Source: Castellaniella sp040276085 (GTDB lineage: Bacteria > Pseudomonadota > Gammaproteobacteria > Burkholderiales > Burkholderiaceae_B). Taken from it: 64,000 nucleotides of DNA. Below are positions 53,858 to 61,003 of this stretch, in pieces. The notes below the pieces were generated by a model. That model did no database searches and was not told the origin of the DNA. It saw only the letters and a list, made by a program, of their open reading frames with translations. Position 1 is the stretch's first letter. The number at the start of each line of letters is the position of its first letter. The stretch is taken from assembly GCF_040276085.1 (NCBI RefSeq), contig NZ_JBELOK010000010.1, positions 62,001 through 126,000 of the forward strand, read 5' to 3'. The position numbers were made by a program, and so were the translations under genes.

Positions 53858-54415
53858 ATGAGTTTCAATCGTCAGGAAGTGATCGTCAGCCGCGATTGTG
53901 CGGCTGTGACGGTGCCTTATGGCTCTCCTGTCACCATCGAGGCCGGCTGCGAGGCCGTGATCACTCAGCAGTTGGGCGGCACCTACACGGTCATGGTCGA
54001 GGGCAATCTCTACCGCATCGAAGGCGCAGACGGTGATGCACTGGGCTTCGAGCCCACCGAAGAAGTCAAGCACGTCCACGAGGGCCCGGCCACCATTGAG
54101 TCTGTAGAAGACGCCGCCTGGACAATGCTGTCTACTTGCTACGACCCGGAAATTCCAGTTGATATTGTGAATCTGGGTTTGGTCTACGAGTGCAAGGTGG
54201 TGCCGGCCAGTGTCCCCGATCGTTATCGCATCGAAATCAGGATGACGCTGACGGCAGCGGGTTGCGGCATGGGCACCATGATTGCCGACGAGGCCCGCAA
54301 CAAGCTGCTCAATATCCAGGGCGTGGACGAAGCAACCGTCGATCTCGTATGGGATCCACCCTGGAGCCGCGAGATGATCAGCGAACCCGCGCGCTTGCAG
54401 CTGGGTCTGCTTTAA
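53858..54415 (+). CDS. sufT: SufT, Fe-S assembly auxiliary protein (DUF59/MIP18 family)
   Basis: 185 residues. The N-terminal 85 residues are SufT-specific. The C-terminal part is a DUF59 domain with TCYDPEIPVDIVNLGLVYE, LTAAGCGMGTMIADE (conserved cysteine) and LVWDPPWSREMIS. SufT helps cluster maturation under high demand and is often the last suf gene. It follows sufU by 23 bases. Confidence 0.93.
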   Translation: MSFNRQEVIVSRDCAAVTVPYGSPVTIEAGCEAVITQQLGGTYTVMVEGNLYRIEGADGDALGFEPTEEVKHVHEGPATIESVEDAAWTMLSTCYDPEIPVDIVNLGLVYECKVVPASVPDRYRIEIRMTLTAAGCGMGTMIADEARNKLLNIQGVDEATVDLVWDPPWSREMISEPARLQLGLL

Positions 54416-54458
54416 ATCCCTTGTCGTAAACCTTTTTAAGTTTCAGGCAGGGCGTATT

Positions 54459-54485
54459 CCAATCTGCTGCCCGCCAGCAGATTGG
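54459..54485. other. Inverted repeat after sufT
   Basis: CCAATCTGCTG / CAGCAGATTGG is a perfect 11-base stem with a 5-base loop, 43 bases after the sufT stop. No T run follows on either strand, so it may be a Rho-linked mRNA end, an mRNA-stabilising hairpin or an operator for the next gene. Confidence 0.5.
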
Positions 54486-54566
54486 TGGGGCCGTGTTGTG
54501 TCCGGCGCCAGAGTGTAAACCTATCGGATTGCCCTTTGGCGCCTGTGTGTACAGGTTGTCTCTCAG

Positions 54567-56411
54567 ATGTCGATAGTAAAGCGCTCTGCAACCCTTGCTT
54601 ACCCACCCACTGAGCCGGCACCCGGCGCCGATGCGCCGGTTTGCACGGGCGATGTGCTCACTTGTCCGTTGCAGGCAGTGTTTCAGCCAATTGTGTGGCT
54701 CAGGGAAGGCTCTGCGCTGGGGTATGAAGGTTTGATCCGGGGGCCCCAGGACGCCGCCTGGCATTTTCCGGACGTACTGTTCAGCCATGCCAGGGCCCAG
54801 GGTCTGGGCGTGGCACTGGAGCATCGGGCAGCCCGCACGGTGATACAGCAGTTTGCAGGGCTTAACCTGCCCGGTCGATTGTTTCTCAATATGAGCCCAC
54901 AGGCGCTGCTGGCTGGCTCCTCCGAGTCGTTTGATCTGGTGGGCGAGCTCTATGCCCTGGGACTGGACACGCACCGTGTGGTGGTCGAAGTGACAGAGCA
55001 GCAGCTTGGTACCAGCGGCGCAGATCTGACTGTGGCCATCAGTTACTTGCAGGCGCAAGGGATCCAGTTCGCCATTGATGACCTGGGGGCGGGATATTCC
55101 AACCTGGGTCGCTGGGTGACCCTTCGGCCCAAATACATCAAGGTCGACAAGGCCTTTGTGGCGGGCGTGCAAGACGATCTTTTGCGTCAGCAGATTTTGC
55201 GCTCGGTCAGCGATATTGCAGCCGTGGCAGGCGCAATCGTGGTGGCGGAGGGCATCGAATCACTGGATGATTTGGCCGCGGTGTGCGATCAGGGCATTGC
55301 GTGTGCGCAGGGCTACTACATCGATCGCCCTCAGGCGCGTCCGCAGGTGCGTGATTGGTCTGCTTTGTCTGCCGAGCTTGCCGCCCGGCGGCTGGATCCT
55401 CTGCAGTGTTGTGCACCGCCTGTGTTGCCCCAGGATGATACAGCGGGTTGGGCGCTGCAGCTTCTGCGCCGGGTGCCGACGGTGACAGCGCAGGTTTCCA
55501 GCGAAGCGGCGTTCAGCCTTTTTCTGGCGCAGCCGGACCTCTATACGATTCCAGTTGTCGAAAACGAGCAGCCTTTGGGTGTGCTCAAGCGCAGCAGTCT
55601 GGTTGAGCGGTTTTCCTTGCCTTTCCAGCGTGAGCTGTACGGGAAAAGCCCTTGTCGGCTGTTTATGGACAGCAAGCCCTTGATTGTGGATATGCACACG
55701 CCTTTGTTGACCCTCAGCCGTTGGCTGGCTGAAGCAGAGGGGTATGCGCTGGCTACCGACTTTATTATCACCGGGCGGGGCCAGTATTTGGGTGTGGGCT
55801 CAAGCCAGGATCTTTTGCAGGCGCTTAACCGCTTGCAGTTGCGTGCTGCACGTCATGCCAATCCGCTGACGCAACTGCCAGGCAACGTACCCATTGACCG
55901 CCAGATCCAGCGCTACCTGGCGGGTGGCCTGCGGTTTGCCGTGTGTCATGCGGATCTTGATCATTTCAAACCGTTTAACGATGTTTTCGGATATCGCATG
56001 GGGGATGACGTTATCCGGCTGCTCAGCCGTGTGCTGTCGCAACATATCCAGCTCAACCAGGATTTTCTTGGCCATATTGGTGGAGATGACTTTATCGTGC
56101 TGTTTCGCAGTATCGATTGGCAAGCGCGGTGCCAGCGCATGCTGGCAGACTTTGACTATGGTATGCAGCAGCTGATGATTGAGGTAGGGCAGGGTGCGGT
56201 GCAGGTTTACCAGGCCGATGATCGCCAGGGACAACGCCAACAGTTTGCACTGCCTTCTTTGTCGCTGGGTTTGGTACAGGTTGAGCCAGGCGCTTATCAG
56301 CTGCGTCATCAAATCGCCCAGGCTGCCAGCGAAGCCAAATCCCAGGCCAAGAAGCAGGCAGGGTCGAGTCTGTTTGTGGATCGTCGAAGGGCGTTTGCTC
56401 AAACACCATGA
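54567..56411 (+). CDS. EAL-CBS-GGDEF cyclic-di-GMP protein
   Basis: 614 residues in three parts. An EAL domain (about 35-275) has EGLIRG at 54-59 in place of EALVRG, with LNMSPQA, VEVTEQQ, IDDLGAGYSN, YIKVDKAF and VAEGIES retained; these suggest an active phosphodiesterase. A CBS-like pair (about 295-430, IPVVENEQPLGVLK) may bind nucleotide. A GGDEF domain (435-600) has GGDDF near 504 and no RxxD inhibitory site, so it may be a sensor for GTP. The start and promoter are not certain. It precedes tRNA-Pro. Confidence 0.85.
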   Translation: MSIVKRSATLAYPPTEPAPGADAPVCTGDVLTCPLQAVFQPIVWLREGSALGYEGLIRGPQDAAWHFPDVLFSHARAQGLGVALEHRAARTVIQQFAGLNLPGRLFLNMSPQALLAGSSESFDLVGELYALGLDTHRVVVEVTEQQLGTSGADLTVAISYLQAQGIQFAIDDLGAGYSNLGRWVTLRPKYIKVDKAFVAGVQDDLLRQQILRSVSDIAAVAGAIVVAEGIESLDDLAAVCDQGIACAQGYYIDRPQARPQVRDWSALSAELAARRLDPLQCCAPPVLPQDDTAGWALQLLRRVPTVTAQVSSEAAFSLFLAQPDLYTIPVVENEQPLGVLKRSSLVERFSLPFQRELYGKSPCRLFMDSKPLIVDMHTPLLTLSRWLAEAEGYALATDFIITGRGQYLGVGSSQDLLQALNRLQLRAARHANPLTQLPGNVPIDRQIQRYLAGGLRFAVCHADLDHFKPFNDVFGYRMGDDVIRLLSRVLSQHIQLNQDFLGHIGGDDFIVLFRSIDWQARCQRMLADFDYGMQQLMIEVGQGAVQVYQADDRQGQRQQFALPSLSLGLVQVEPGAYQLRHQIAQAASEAKSQAKKQAGSSLFVDRRRAFAQTP

Positions 56412-56470
56412 AGCATGTCGTTTTCTGGATTTCCTCGGGCTTGGTCAGATTGTTCCATCGTTTTTTGTGC

Positions 56471-56476
56471 TAGAAT
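56471..56476 (+). promoter_or_regulatory. -10 element of tRNA-Pro
   Basis: TAGAAT lies 10 bases before the tRNA. The best -35 is weak: GATTGT with a 17-base gap or TTGTTC with 15. Confidence 0.5.
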
Positions 56477-56484
56477 TTCGTTCT

Positions 56485-56563
<79 letters not shown>

Positions 56564-56570
56564 GCATTAT

Positions 56571-56610
56571 CAAGGGCTTACAGAGATTTCTCTGTAAGCC
56601 CTTGTTCTTT
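56571..56610 (+). terminator. Terminator after tRNA-Pro (islet-derived)
   Basis: CAAGGGCTTACAGAGA pairs with TCTCTGTAAGCCCTTG in a 16-base perfect stem, followed by TTCTTT, 7 bases after the tRNA. Confidence 0.88.
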
Positions 56611-56686
56611 CTGCTTGGTTCGTACACCACCGGTGCACTAAAAATGATTTCTAGGTGGCCATGAACGCCTATAGTACAATTTTCGA

Positions 56687-57451
56687 ATGGTCACAAATAG
56701 CATCTCATCCCTCGCTCCGTGCAAACTTTGTCAGGATCGGCCGCCGCTTACGATTGAGTTCAGCATGGCTTTTCAGCCGATAGTTGACGTACGCAGCCGA
56801 GAGGTATTTGCTTATGAAGCCTTGGTGCGAGGTCTAGACGGCAGTGGGGCGCCCCATATTTTAAGTCAGCTAAACGACGACAATCGCTATCAGTTTGACC
56901 AAGCCTGCCGCGTTAAGGCGGTGCGCCTGGCAGCGCAACTAGAAATGAGTTGCTACGTCAGTATTAATTTTTTGCCCAATGCCGTATATGAACCTGCTGC
57001 CTGCATCCGCGCCACACTGGAAGCAGCACAGAAGCATCAGTTTCCATCTCATCGGCTGATTTTCGAAATCACCGAAAACGAGCGTGTGGTGGATAAAAAC
57101 CACCTTAAGCGCATACTGGAAGAATACCGGCGCCGTGGCTTCAAAACATCGATCGACGATTTCGGTGCGGGTTACTCGGGCCTGAACCTATTGGCAGAAT
57201 TTCAGCCGGACATTGTCAAGATTGATATGGAGCTCGTGCGGGACATCGACACTAATCGGGTGCGCCAAGCCATTGTGAAAGGCATTTTGGGTGTGTGCGA
57301 AGCCCTATCGATCGAAGTCATTGCTGAGGGTGTTGAAACGCTGGCTGAATACCAGACCCTGCGCGCCATGGGTATTTATTACTTCCAGGGTTTTCTTTTT
57401 GCCAAACCCGCCTTTGAACAACTGCCTGCCATCTATTGGCCCGAAGGCTGA
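56687..57451 (+). CDS. Stand-alone EAL cyclic-di-GMP phosphodiesterase
   Basis: 254 residues, nearly all one EAL domain. All catalytic blocks are intact: EALVRG at 44-49, SINFLPNAVY, LIFEITENE, SIDDFGAGYSG, VKIDMELVRD, VIAEGVET and YFQGFLFAKP. The sequence type is that of the BLUF-linked YcgF/BlrP1 EAL domains, but no BLUF domain is attached. A CxxC pair (C12, C15) precedes the domain and could sense redox or metal. It should cleave c-di-GMP to pGpG. It lies in the islet, convergent with the cyclase gene, 15 bases apart. Its base composition is more AT-rich than its neighbours. Confidence 0.88.
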   Translation: MVTNSISSLAPCKLCQDRPPLTIEFSMAFQPIVDVRSREVFAYEALVRGLDGSGAPHILSQLNDDNRYQFDQACRVKAVRLAAQLEMSCYVSINFLPNAVYEPAACIRATLEAAQKHQFPSHRLIFEITENERVVDKNHLKRILEEYRRRGFKTSIDDFGAGYSGLNLLAEFQPDIVKIDMELVRDIDTNRVRQAIVKGILGVCEALSIEVIAEGVETLAEYQTLRAMGIYYFQGFLFAKPAFEQLPAIYWPEG

Positions 57452-57466
57452 GACGGCGTCGCCCTA

Positions 57467-58750
57467 TCACTGTGCCACGATCACTTGGTTCCGACCACTT
57501 GCTTTAGCCTGGTATAAAGCCTGATCGGTGCGCCGCAGCAGCGCGGAGTCGCTCTCTGTCGGCTGCCAGGCCGCTACACCAAACGACAGGGTCACGGTAC
57601 CCGCCACGGCATCTTGTTTATCCGCTATCGAAACACGAATACGCTCTGCCAGTTCGTGCGCAGCCTCTAGCTTGCAGTCGGGCAAGACAATCAAAAACTC
57701 TTCTCCTCCCCAGCGGATCAAGGCATCGCCGCTGCGTATTTTGCGACCAAGCAACGCGGCACAGCGTTGTAGTACGCGGTCGCCTTGCTCGTGCCCAAAA
57801 CGGTCGTTGATAGACTTGAAGTGATCTATATCAGCCAAGATGAGCGCATAATTTCGATATTCGGTCTTCGCCGCAAAATGGCAGATCTTCAGCTTTTGCT
57901 CACCGGCGCGCCGATTGAGCAGGCCTGTTAATGCATCGTGCCGGGCCTGATGGTGCAACTCTTGAGCATGTACGACGAGCTCCGTCACGTCTTTCATTAT
58001 GCCCACATAGTGTTGGGCGGTACCAGACTCGTCTTTGAGCGGAGTGATCGTCTGCGCCACGTGATAGATATGGCCATCTTTGTGGCGGTTGGCAACGGTA
58101 GTCTGACTACTTCCTTCGTGTGTCAGGGCTTCGCGCAGATGGTTATAAAAGGCAGGAACTCGCTCGCCTGGCTGCAAAAATTTTGGGAGGCTCCCTTGGG
58201 CTTCTTTTATACTGTAGCCTGTCAGATCTTCGAAGGCTTGGTTGACGAACAGAATCTCTGCCTGTTTGTCAGCAATCATCACCCCATCTTGTGTTGCATT
58301 CAGGGCTCGTGCCAACAATGCCTGGCGTTGTTCTGCCCGCACCCGCCCAGTGATTTCCTGCTGCACTGAAACGTAAGCCTGCACCTGTGCCTGATCATCG
58401 TGTACAGGGGAAATATTCCACTCCACCAGGTAGCTGCTGCCATCCTTGCGGTAGTTCACTGCTGAGCCTTGAAAAAACTTTTCTTCACGCAGGCATTCTC
58501 GCAGTCGTTGAAGCACCTGAGGATCTGTTTGCGGACCTTGCAGCATACGAGGCGAGCGGCCCATCAGCTCAGCGGGAGTATAGCCTGTCATGCGGCAAAA
58601 CGCGGGGTTGCAATAAATAATGCATGGCCCTTCACCGTTTAATGTCGCGTTGGTGATGACCACGGCATTGAATGCCTGCTCGACAGCGGCCCGCAGCAAA
58701 GGCACCTGATCGAGGCCATTTATGGGGGGTAGTGTAATAAAGGAAGTCAC
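57467..58750 (-). CDS. PAS-PAS-GGDEF diguanylate cyclase
   Basis: 427 residues. PAS 1 (about 20-135) is LOV-like (YCNPAFCRMTGY, GRSPRMLQGPQTD, NYRKDGSSY) but has Ser-Pro where the LOV photoreactive Asn-Cys would be. PAS 2 spans about 145-260. The GGDEF domain (265-427) has GGEEF at 348-352 and the inhibitory RSGD at 339-342, so it should make c-di-GMP under product control. No membrane segment is present, so it is cytoplasmic. It is inside the tRNA-Pro islet. Confidence 0.9.
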   Translation of the reverse strand: MTSFITLPPINGLDQVPLLRAAVEQAFNAVVITNATLNGEGPCIIYCNPAFCRMTGYTPAELMGRSPRMLQGPQTDPQVLQRLRECLREEKFFQGSAVNYRKDGSSYLVEWNISPVHDDQAQVQAYVSVQQEITGRVRAEQRQALLARALNATQDGVMIADKQAEILFVNQAFEDLTGYSIKEAQGSLPKFLQPGERVPAFYNHLREALTHEGSSQTTVANRHKDGHIYHVAQTITPLKDESGTAQHYVGIMKDVTELVVHAQELHHQARHDALTGLLNRRAGEQKLKICHFAAKTEYRNYALILADIDHFKSINDRFGHEQGDRVLQRCAALLGRKIRSGDALIRWGGEEFLIVLPDCKLEAAHELAERIRVSIADKQDAVAGTVTLSFGVAAWQPTESDSALLRRTDQALYQAKASGRNQVIVAQ

Positions 58751-58813
58751 TGAGGGTTGTAGCTCATAGAACAGATATGGTGGGATGCCAGCATGCCAGA
58801 TACCGAGATTAGT

Positions 58814-58960
58814 ATGCGGTTGCCCCCAGACTTTTTACTCCTCGTGTTTTATATTACCTTGTTTTTCGTTCGATACTGCGGGTGGATTCCGGGCTGGATC
58901 TGCGACAGTCAAACATTGCTGCACAAGAAGCCATTCATTGTGGTCCATACGGCCGCCTGA
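58814..58960 (+). CDS. Possible small hydrophobic peptide (48 residues)
   Basis: An ATG frame runs to the TGA at 58958-58960. Residues about 6-24 (LLLVFYITLFFVRYCGW) would make one membrane helix, followed by a polar tail. GAGAT before the ATG is a weak ribosome site. There is no family match I know; it may be chance. Confidence 0.2.
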   Translation: MRLPPDFLLLVFYITLFFVRYCGWIPGWICDSQTLLHKKPFIVVHTAA

Positions 58961-59014
58961 GAACCTGTCGGGTGGCCTGCTCAAAGACCAGATATTGGTT
59001 ATTGCTCCTGTAAC

Positions 59015-59062
59015 TGCATGGGGTGCAAGGGGCCGTGAGTTCGAATCCAACCGTCCCGACCA
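59015..59062 (+). repeat. Direct repeat copy 2 (tRNA-Pro 3' fragment)
   Basis: It matches 56516-56563 in 46 of 48 bases. The differences are T to C in the variable loop and C to A in the T stem. The 5' half of a tRNA is absent, so it is not a working tRNA. It marks the far end of the islet and probably the original tRNA end. Confidence 0.85.
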
Positions 59063-59081
59063 TGTATTCAGCAGTAAAAGC

Positions 59082-59120
59082 AGGGCCTGCACACTTTGGT
59101 ATGTGGGCCCTTGTTTTTTG
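59082..59120 (+). terminator. Original terminator of tRNA-Pro
   Basis: AGGGCC / GGCCCT with inner CACA/TGTG pairing is followed by TTGTTTTTTG, 19 bases after the tRNA fragment. It now has no intact tRNA before it. Confidence 0.6.
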
Positions 59121-59245
59121 TCTCAGCGGCATGGGGGTTGGCCAAAGCAGCACTGCCTGTGTGTGTTGTAGTGAACCAACCCCGCAACTGGATGTATTAT
59201 ACTGCTTGCTGATATGTCGTTTGCACTGCAGGTAAAAGGATCTGT

Positions 59246-60949
59246 ATGAATGCCGCCCCCGTCGCGAAACCAGGGTTTCGCGAGCTGTACACGCCCAAGA
59301 TTTTCACGGTGCTCAAGCAGGGCTATGGCCTGGCAGGTTTGAGGGCGGATGCACTGTCGGGCCTGACGGTGGCCATTGTCGCGCTGCCCCTTTCCATGGC
59401 GATTGCCATTGCGTCTGGTGTGACGCCCGACCGTGGCCTGTACACATCTATTGTTGGCGGGTTCATTGTGTCGGCCTTCGGCGGCAGCCGCTTCCAGATC
59501 GGGGGGCCAGCGGGCGCCTTTATCGTGCTGGTCGCTGCAGCGGTGGCCCAGCATGGGGTCGAGGGCCTCTTGCTGGCGACATTTCTGTCGGGCCTGATGC
59601 TGGCCGCTATCGGGCTCCTGCGGCTGGGCACCTTCATCAAATATATTCCCTACCCAGTCACCGTAGGCTTCACCGCCGGCATTGCCGTCATCATCTTTGC
59701 CAGTCAGATCCGGGATCTGTTGGGCCTGCAACTGGAACACGAACCAGGGCCGCTGCTACCAAAGCTACAGGCGCTTGGGGGCGCTTTACCAACTGCCAGT
59801 CCCATGGCGATTCTGGTGGCGGGCATCACCATCGGCGCCATTGTCCTGGTGCGGCGTTACCGGCCGCACTGGCCTTCTTTCCTGATTGCTGTGGTGGCGG
59901 CCTCTGTCTGTGTCGCATTGTTGGGCCTGCCGGTGTCGACGATTGGCACTCAGTTCGGTGGCATCCCCCAGTCCTTGCCCGTTCCCCACTTGCCCGACTT
60001 CACCTATGCAAAGGTGATCGATGTGCTGCCCAGCGCATTATCCTTCACCTTGCTGGGCAGCATCGAGAGCCTGCTGTCGGCCGTCGTGGCGGATTCCATG
60101 ACGGGGCGGCGGCACCGGTCCAACTGCGAACTGGTCGCCCAGGGGTTGGCCAATATTGCATCCCCCTTGTTTGGCGGCATCTGTGTGACGGGCAACATCG
60201 CCCGCACGGCCACCAACGTTCGCTCGGGCGCGCGCGGGCCGATCTCGGGCATGTTGCATTCTGTCTTTCTGCTGCTGTTCGTGCTGGTTGCGGCGCCGGC
60301 AGCCTCCTATATTCCCTTGGCGGCGCTGGCGGGCGTACTGGCGATTGTGGCCTGGAACATGGTCGAGAAGCATGCGTTTGCTCGGCTGCTGCGGGTCTCC
60401 TGGGGTGATGCCGCCGTACTGCTCGTGACCTTCCTGCTGGTCATTTTCCGTGACCTCAGCGAAGGGATCTTGATCGGCTTTGCCCTGAGCGCCTTCCTGT
60501 TCCTGCACCGCATGGCGCAAGTCGTGGCGGTGGAGCAAGTCCATTCCTGGGTAGAGGACGACCGCCCCGATGACGTGGCAGATAAGGCGTCTGATGGGAC
60601 AGAGCTGGCAGCCAGGATGGCATCAGACATCGCGGTGATCCGCGTAAGTGGGGCGTTCTTCTTCGGTGCAACCTCGGCTGTCGAAGCTGCGCTGGATCGT
60701 ATCGGTGACAAGCCCAAGGCCTACGTCATCGATCTGTCAGCGGTTTCCCTGCTGGATTCGAGTGGTGTTGCCATCATCGAAGACTTGGCCCGCAAGGCTG
60801 GCCAACGGCGTGCTGCTGTCTACCTCGTCGCAGCAACCCGGGCTGTCCGGCATACGCTTTTGCGCCACGGCATCCGGGAGACCGGTGCGCGATTCCGCAG
60901 GGATGTGGGCAGCGCCGTTGAATCTGCCCAAGGAGAAGTTTTGGGTTAA
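59246..60949 (+). CDS. SulP family anion transporter with STAS domain
   Basis: 567 residues. About 12 membrane segments (residues 35-430) carry the SulP pattern: LTVAIVALPLSMAIAIASGV, GLYTSIVGGF, QIGGPAGAFIV and ESLLSAVVADSMTG. A cytoplasmic STAS domain follows (about 465-555), with the phosphorylation-type serine region SLLDSSGVAII. SulP proteins carry sulfate, bicarbonate or dicarboxylates with sodium or protons; the substrate here cannot be told. AAAGGA precedes the ATG. Confidence 0.9.
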   Translation: MNAAPVAKPGFRELYTPKIFTVLKQGYGLAGLRADALSGLTVAIVALPLSMAIAIASGVTPDRGLYTSIVGGFIVSAFGGSRFQIGGPAGAFIVLVAAAVAQHGVEGLLLATFLSGLMLAAIGLLRLGTFIKYIPYPVTVGFTAGIAVIIFASQIRDLLGLQLEHEPGPLLPKLQALGGALPTASPMAILVAGITIGAIVLVRRYRPHWPSFLIAVVAASVCVALLGLPVSTIGTQFGGIPQSLPVPHLPDFTYAKVIDVLPSALSFTLLGSIESLLSAVVADSMTGRRHRSNCELVAQGLANIASPLFGGICVTGNIARTATNVRSGARGPISGMLHSVFLLLFVLVAAPAASYIPLAALAGVLAIVAWNMVEKHAFARLLRVSWGDAAVLLVTFLLVIFRDLSEGILIGFALSAFLFLHRMAQVVAVEQVHSWVEDDRPDDVADKASDGTELAARMASDIAVIRVSGAFFFGATSAVEAALDRIGDKPKAYVIDLSAVSLLDSSGVAIIEDLARKAGQRRAAVYLVAATRAVRHTLLRHGIRETGARFRRDVGSAVESAQGEVLG

Positions 60950-61003
60950 GGTGGTATGGCGGCAATACGCCACCAGCCATAGAGAGAAACAGACAGCGCC
61001 TCG

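Larger units (their letters stand above)
56564..59062. mobile_element. 2.5 kb islet inserted at tRNA-Pro
   Basis: Direct repeats of the tRNA 3' part bound a segment holding an EAL gene and a PAS-GGDEF gene, facing each other tail to tail. There is no integrase or other mobility gene. Three 60-base lines taken inside the EAL gene held about 46 percent G+C by hand count, against about 62 percent in one line from the gene before the tRNA. This suggests a foreign origin. The islet may be a remnant or be moved in trans. Confidence 0.72.
58751..59245. other. 495-base region without a firm gene: end of the islet and native tRNA-Pro tail
   Basis: Bases 58751-59014 hold the probable promoter of the cyclase gene and one small hydrophobic reading frame. 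Bases 59015-59062 are the tRNA-Pro fragment, 59082-59120 a terminator. From 59121 to the SulP gene I see only a possible -10 TATACT at 59198-59203 with no good -35, and AAAGGA before the SulP start. Confidence 0.6.

Noticed and set aside
54378..55172. 264-codon antisense frame over the EAL-CBS-GGDEF gene
   Set aside because: There is no domain, and the sense strand codes for a conserved EAL domain throughout.
59015..59062. A second tRNA-Pro gene
   Set aside because: Only the 3' half is present and one T-stem pair is lost, so it is an attachment-site remnant.
58785..59171. 128-codon frame crossing the islet end
   Set aside because: It runs through the tRNA fragment and terminator, so it is not a plausible protein gene.
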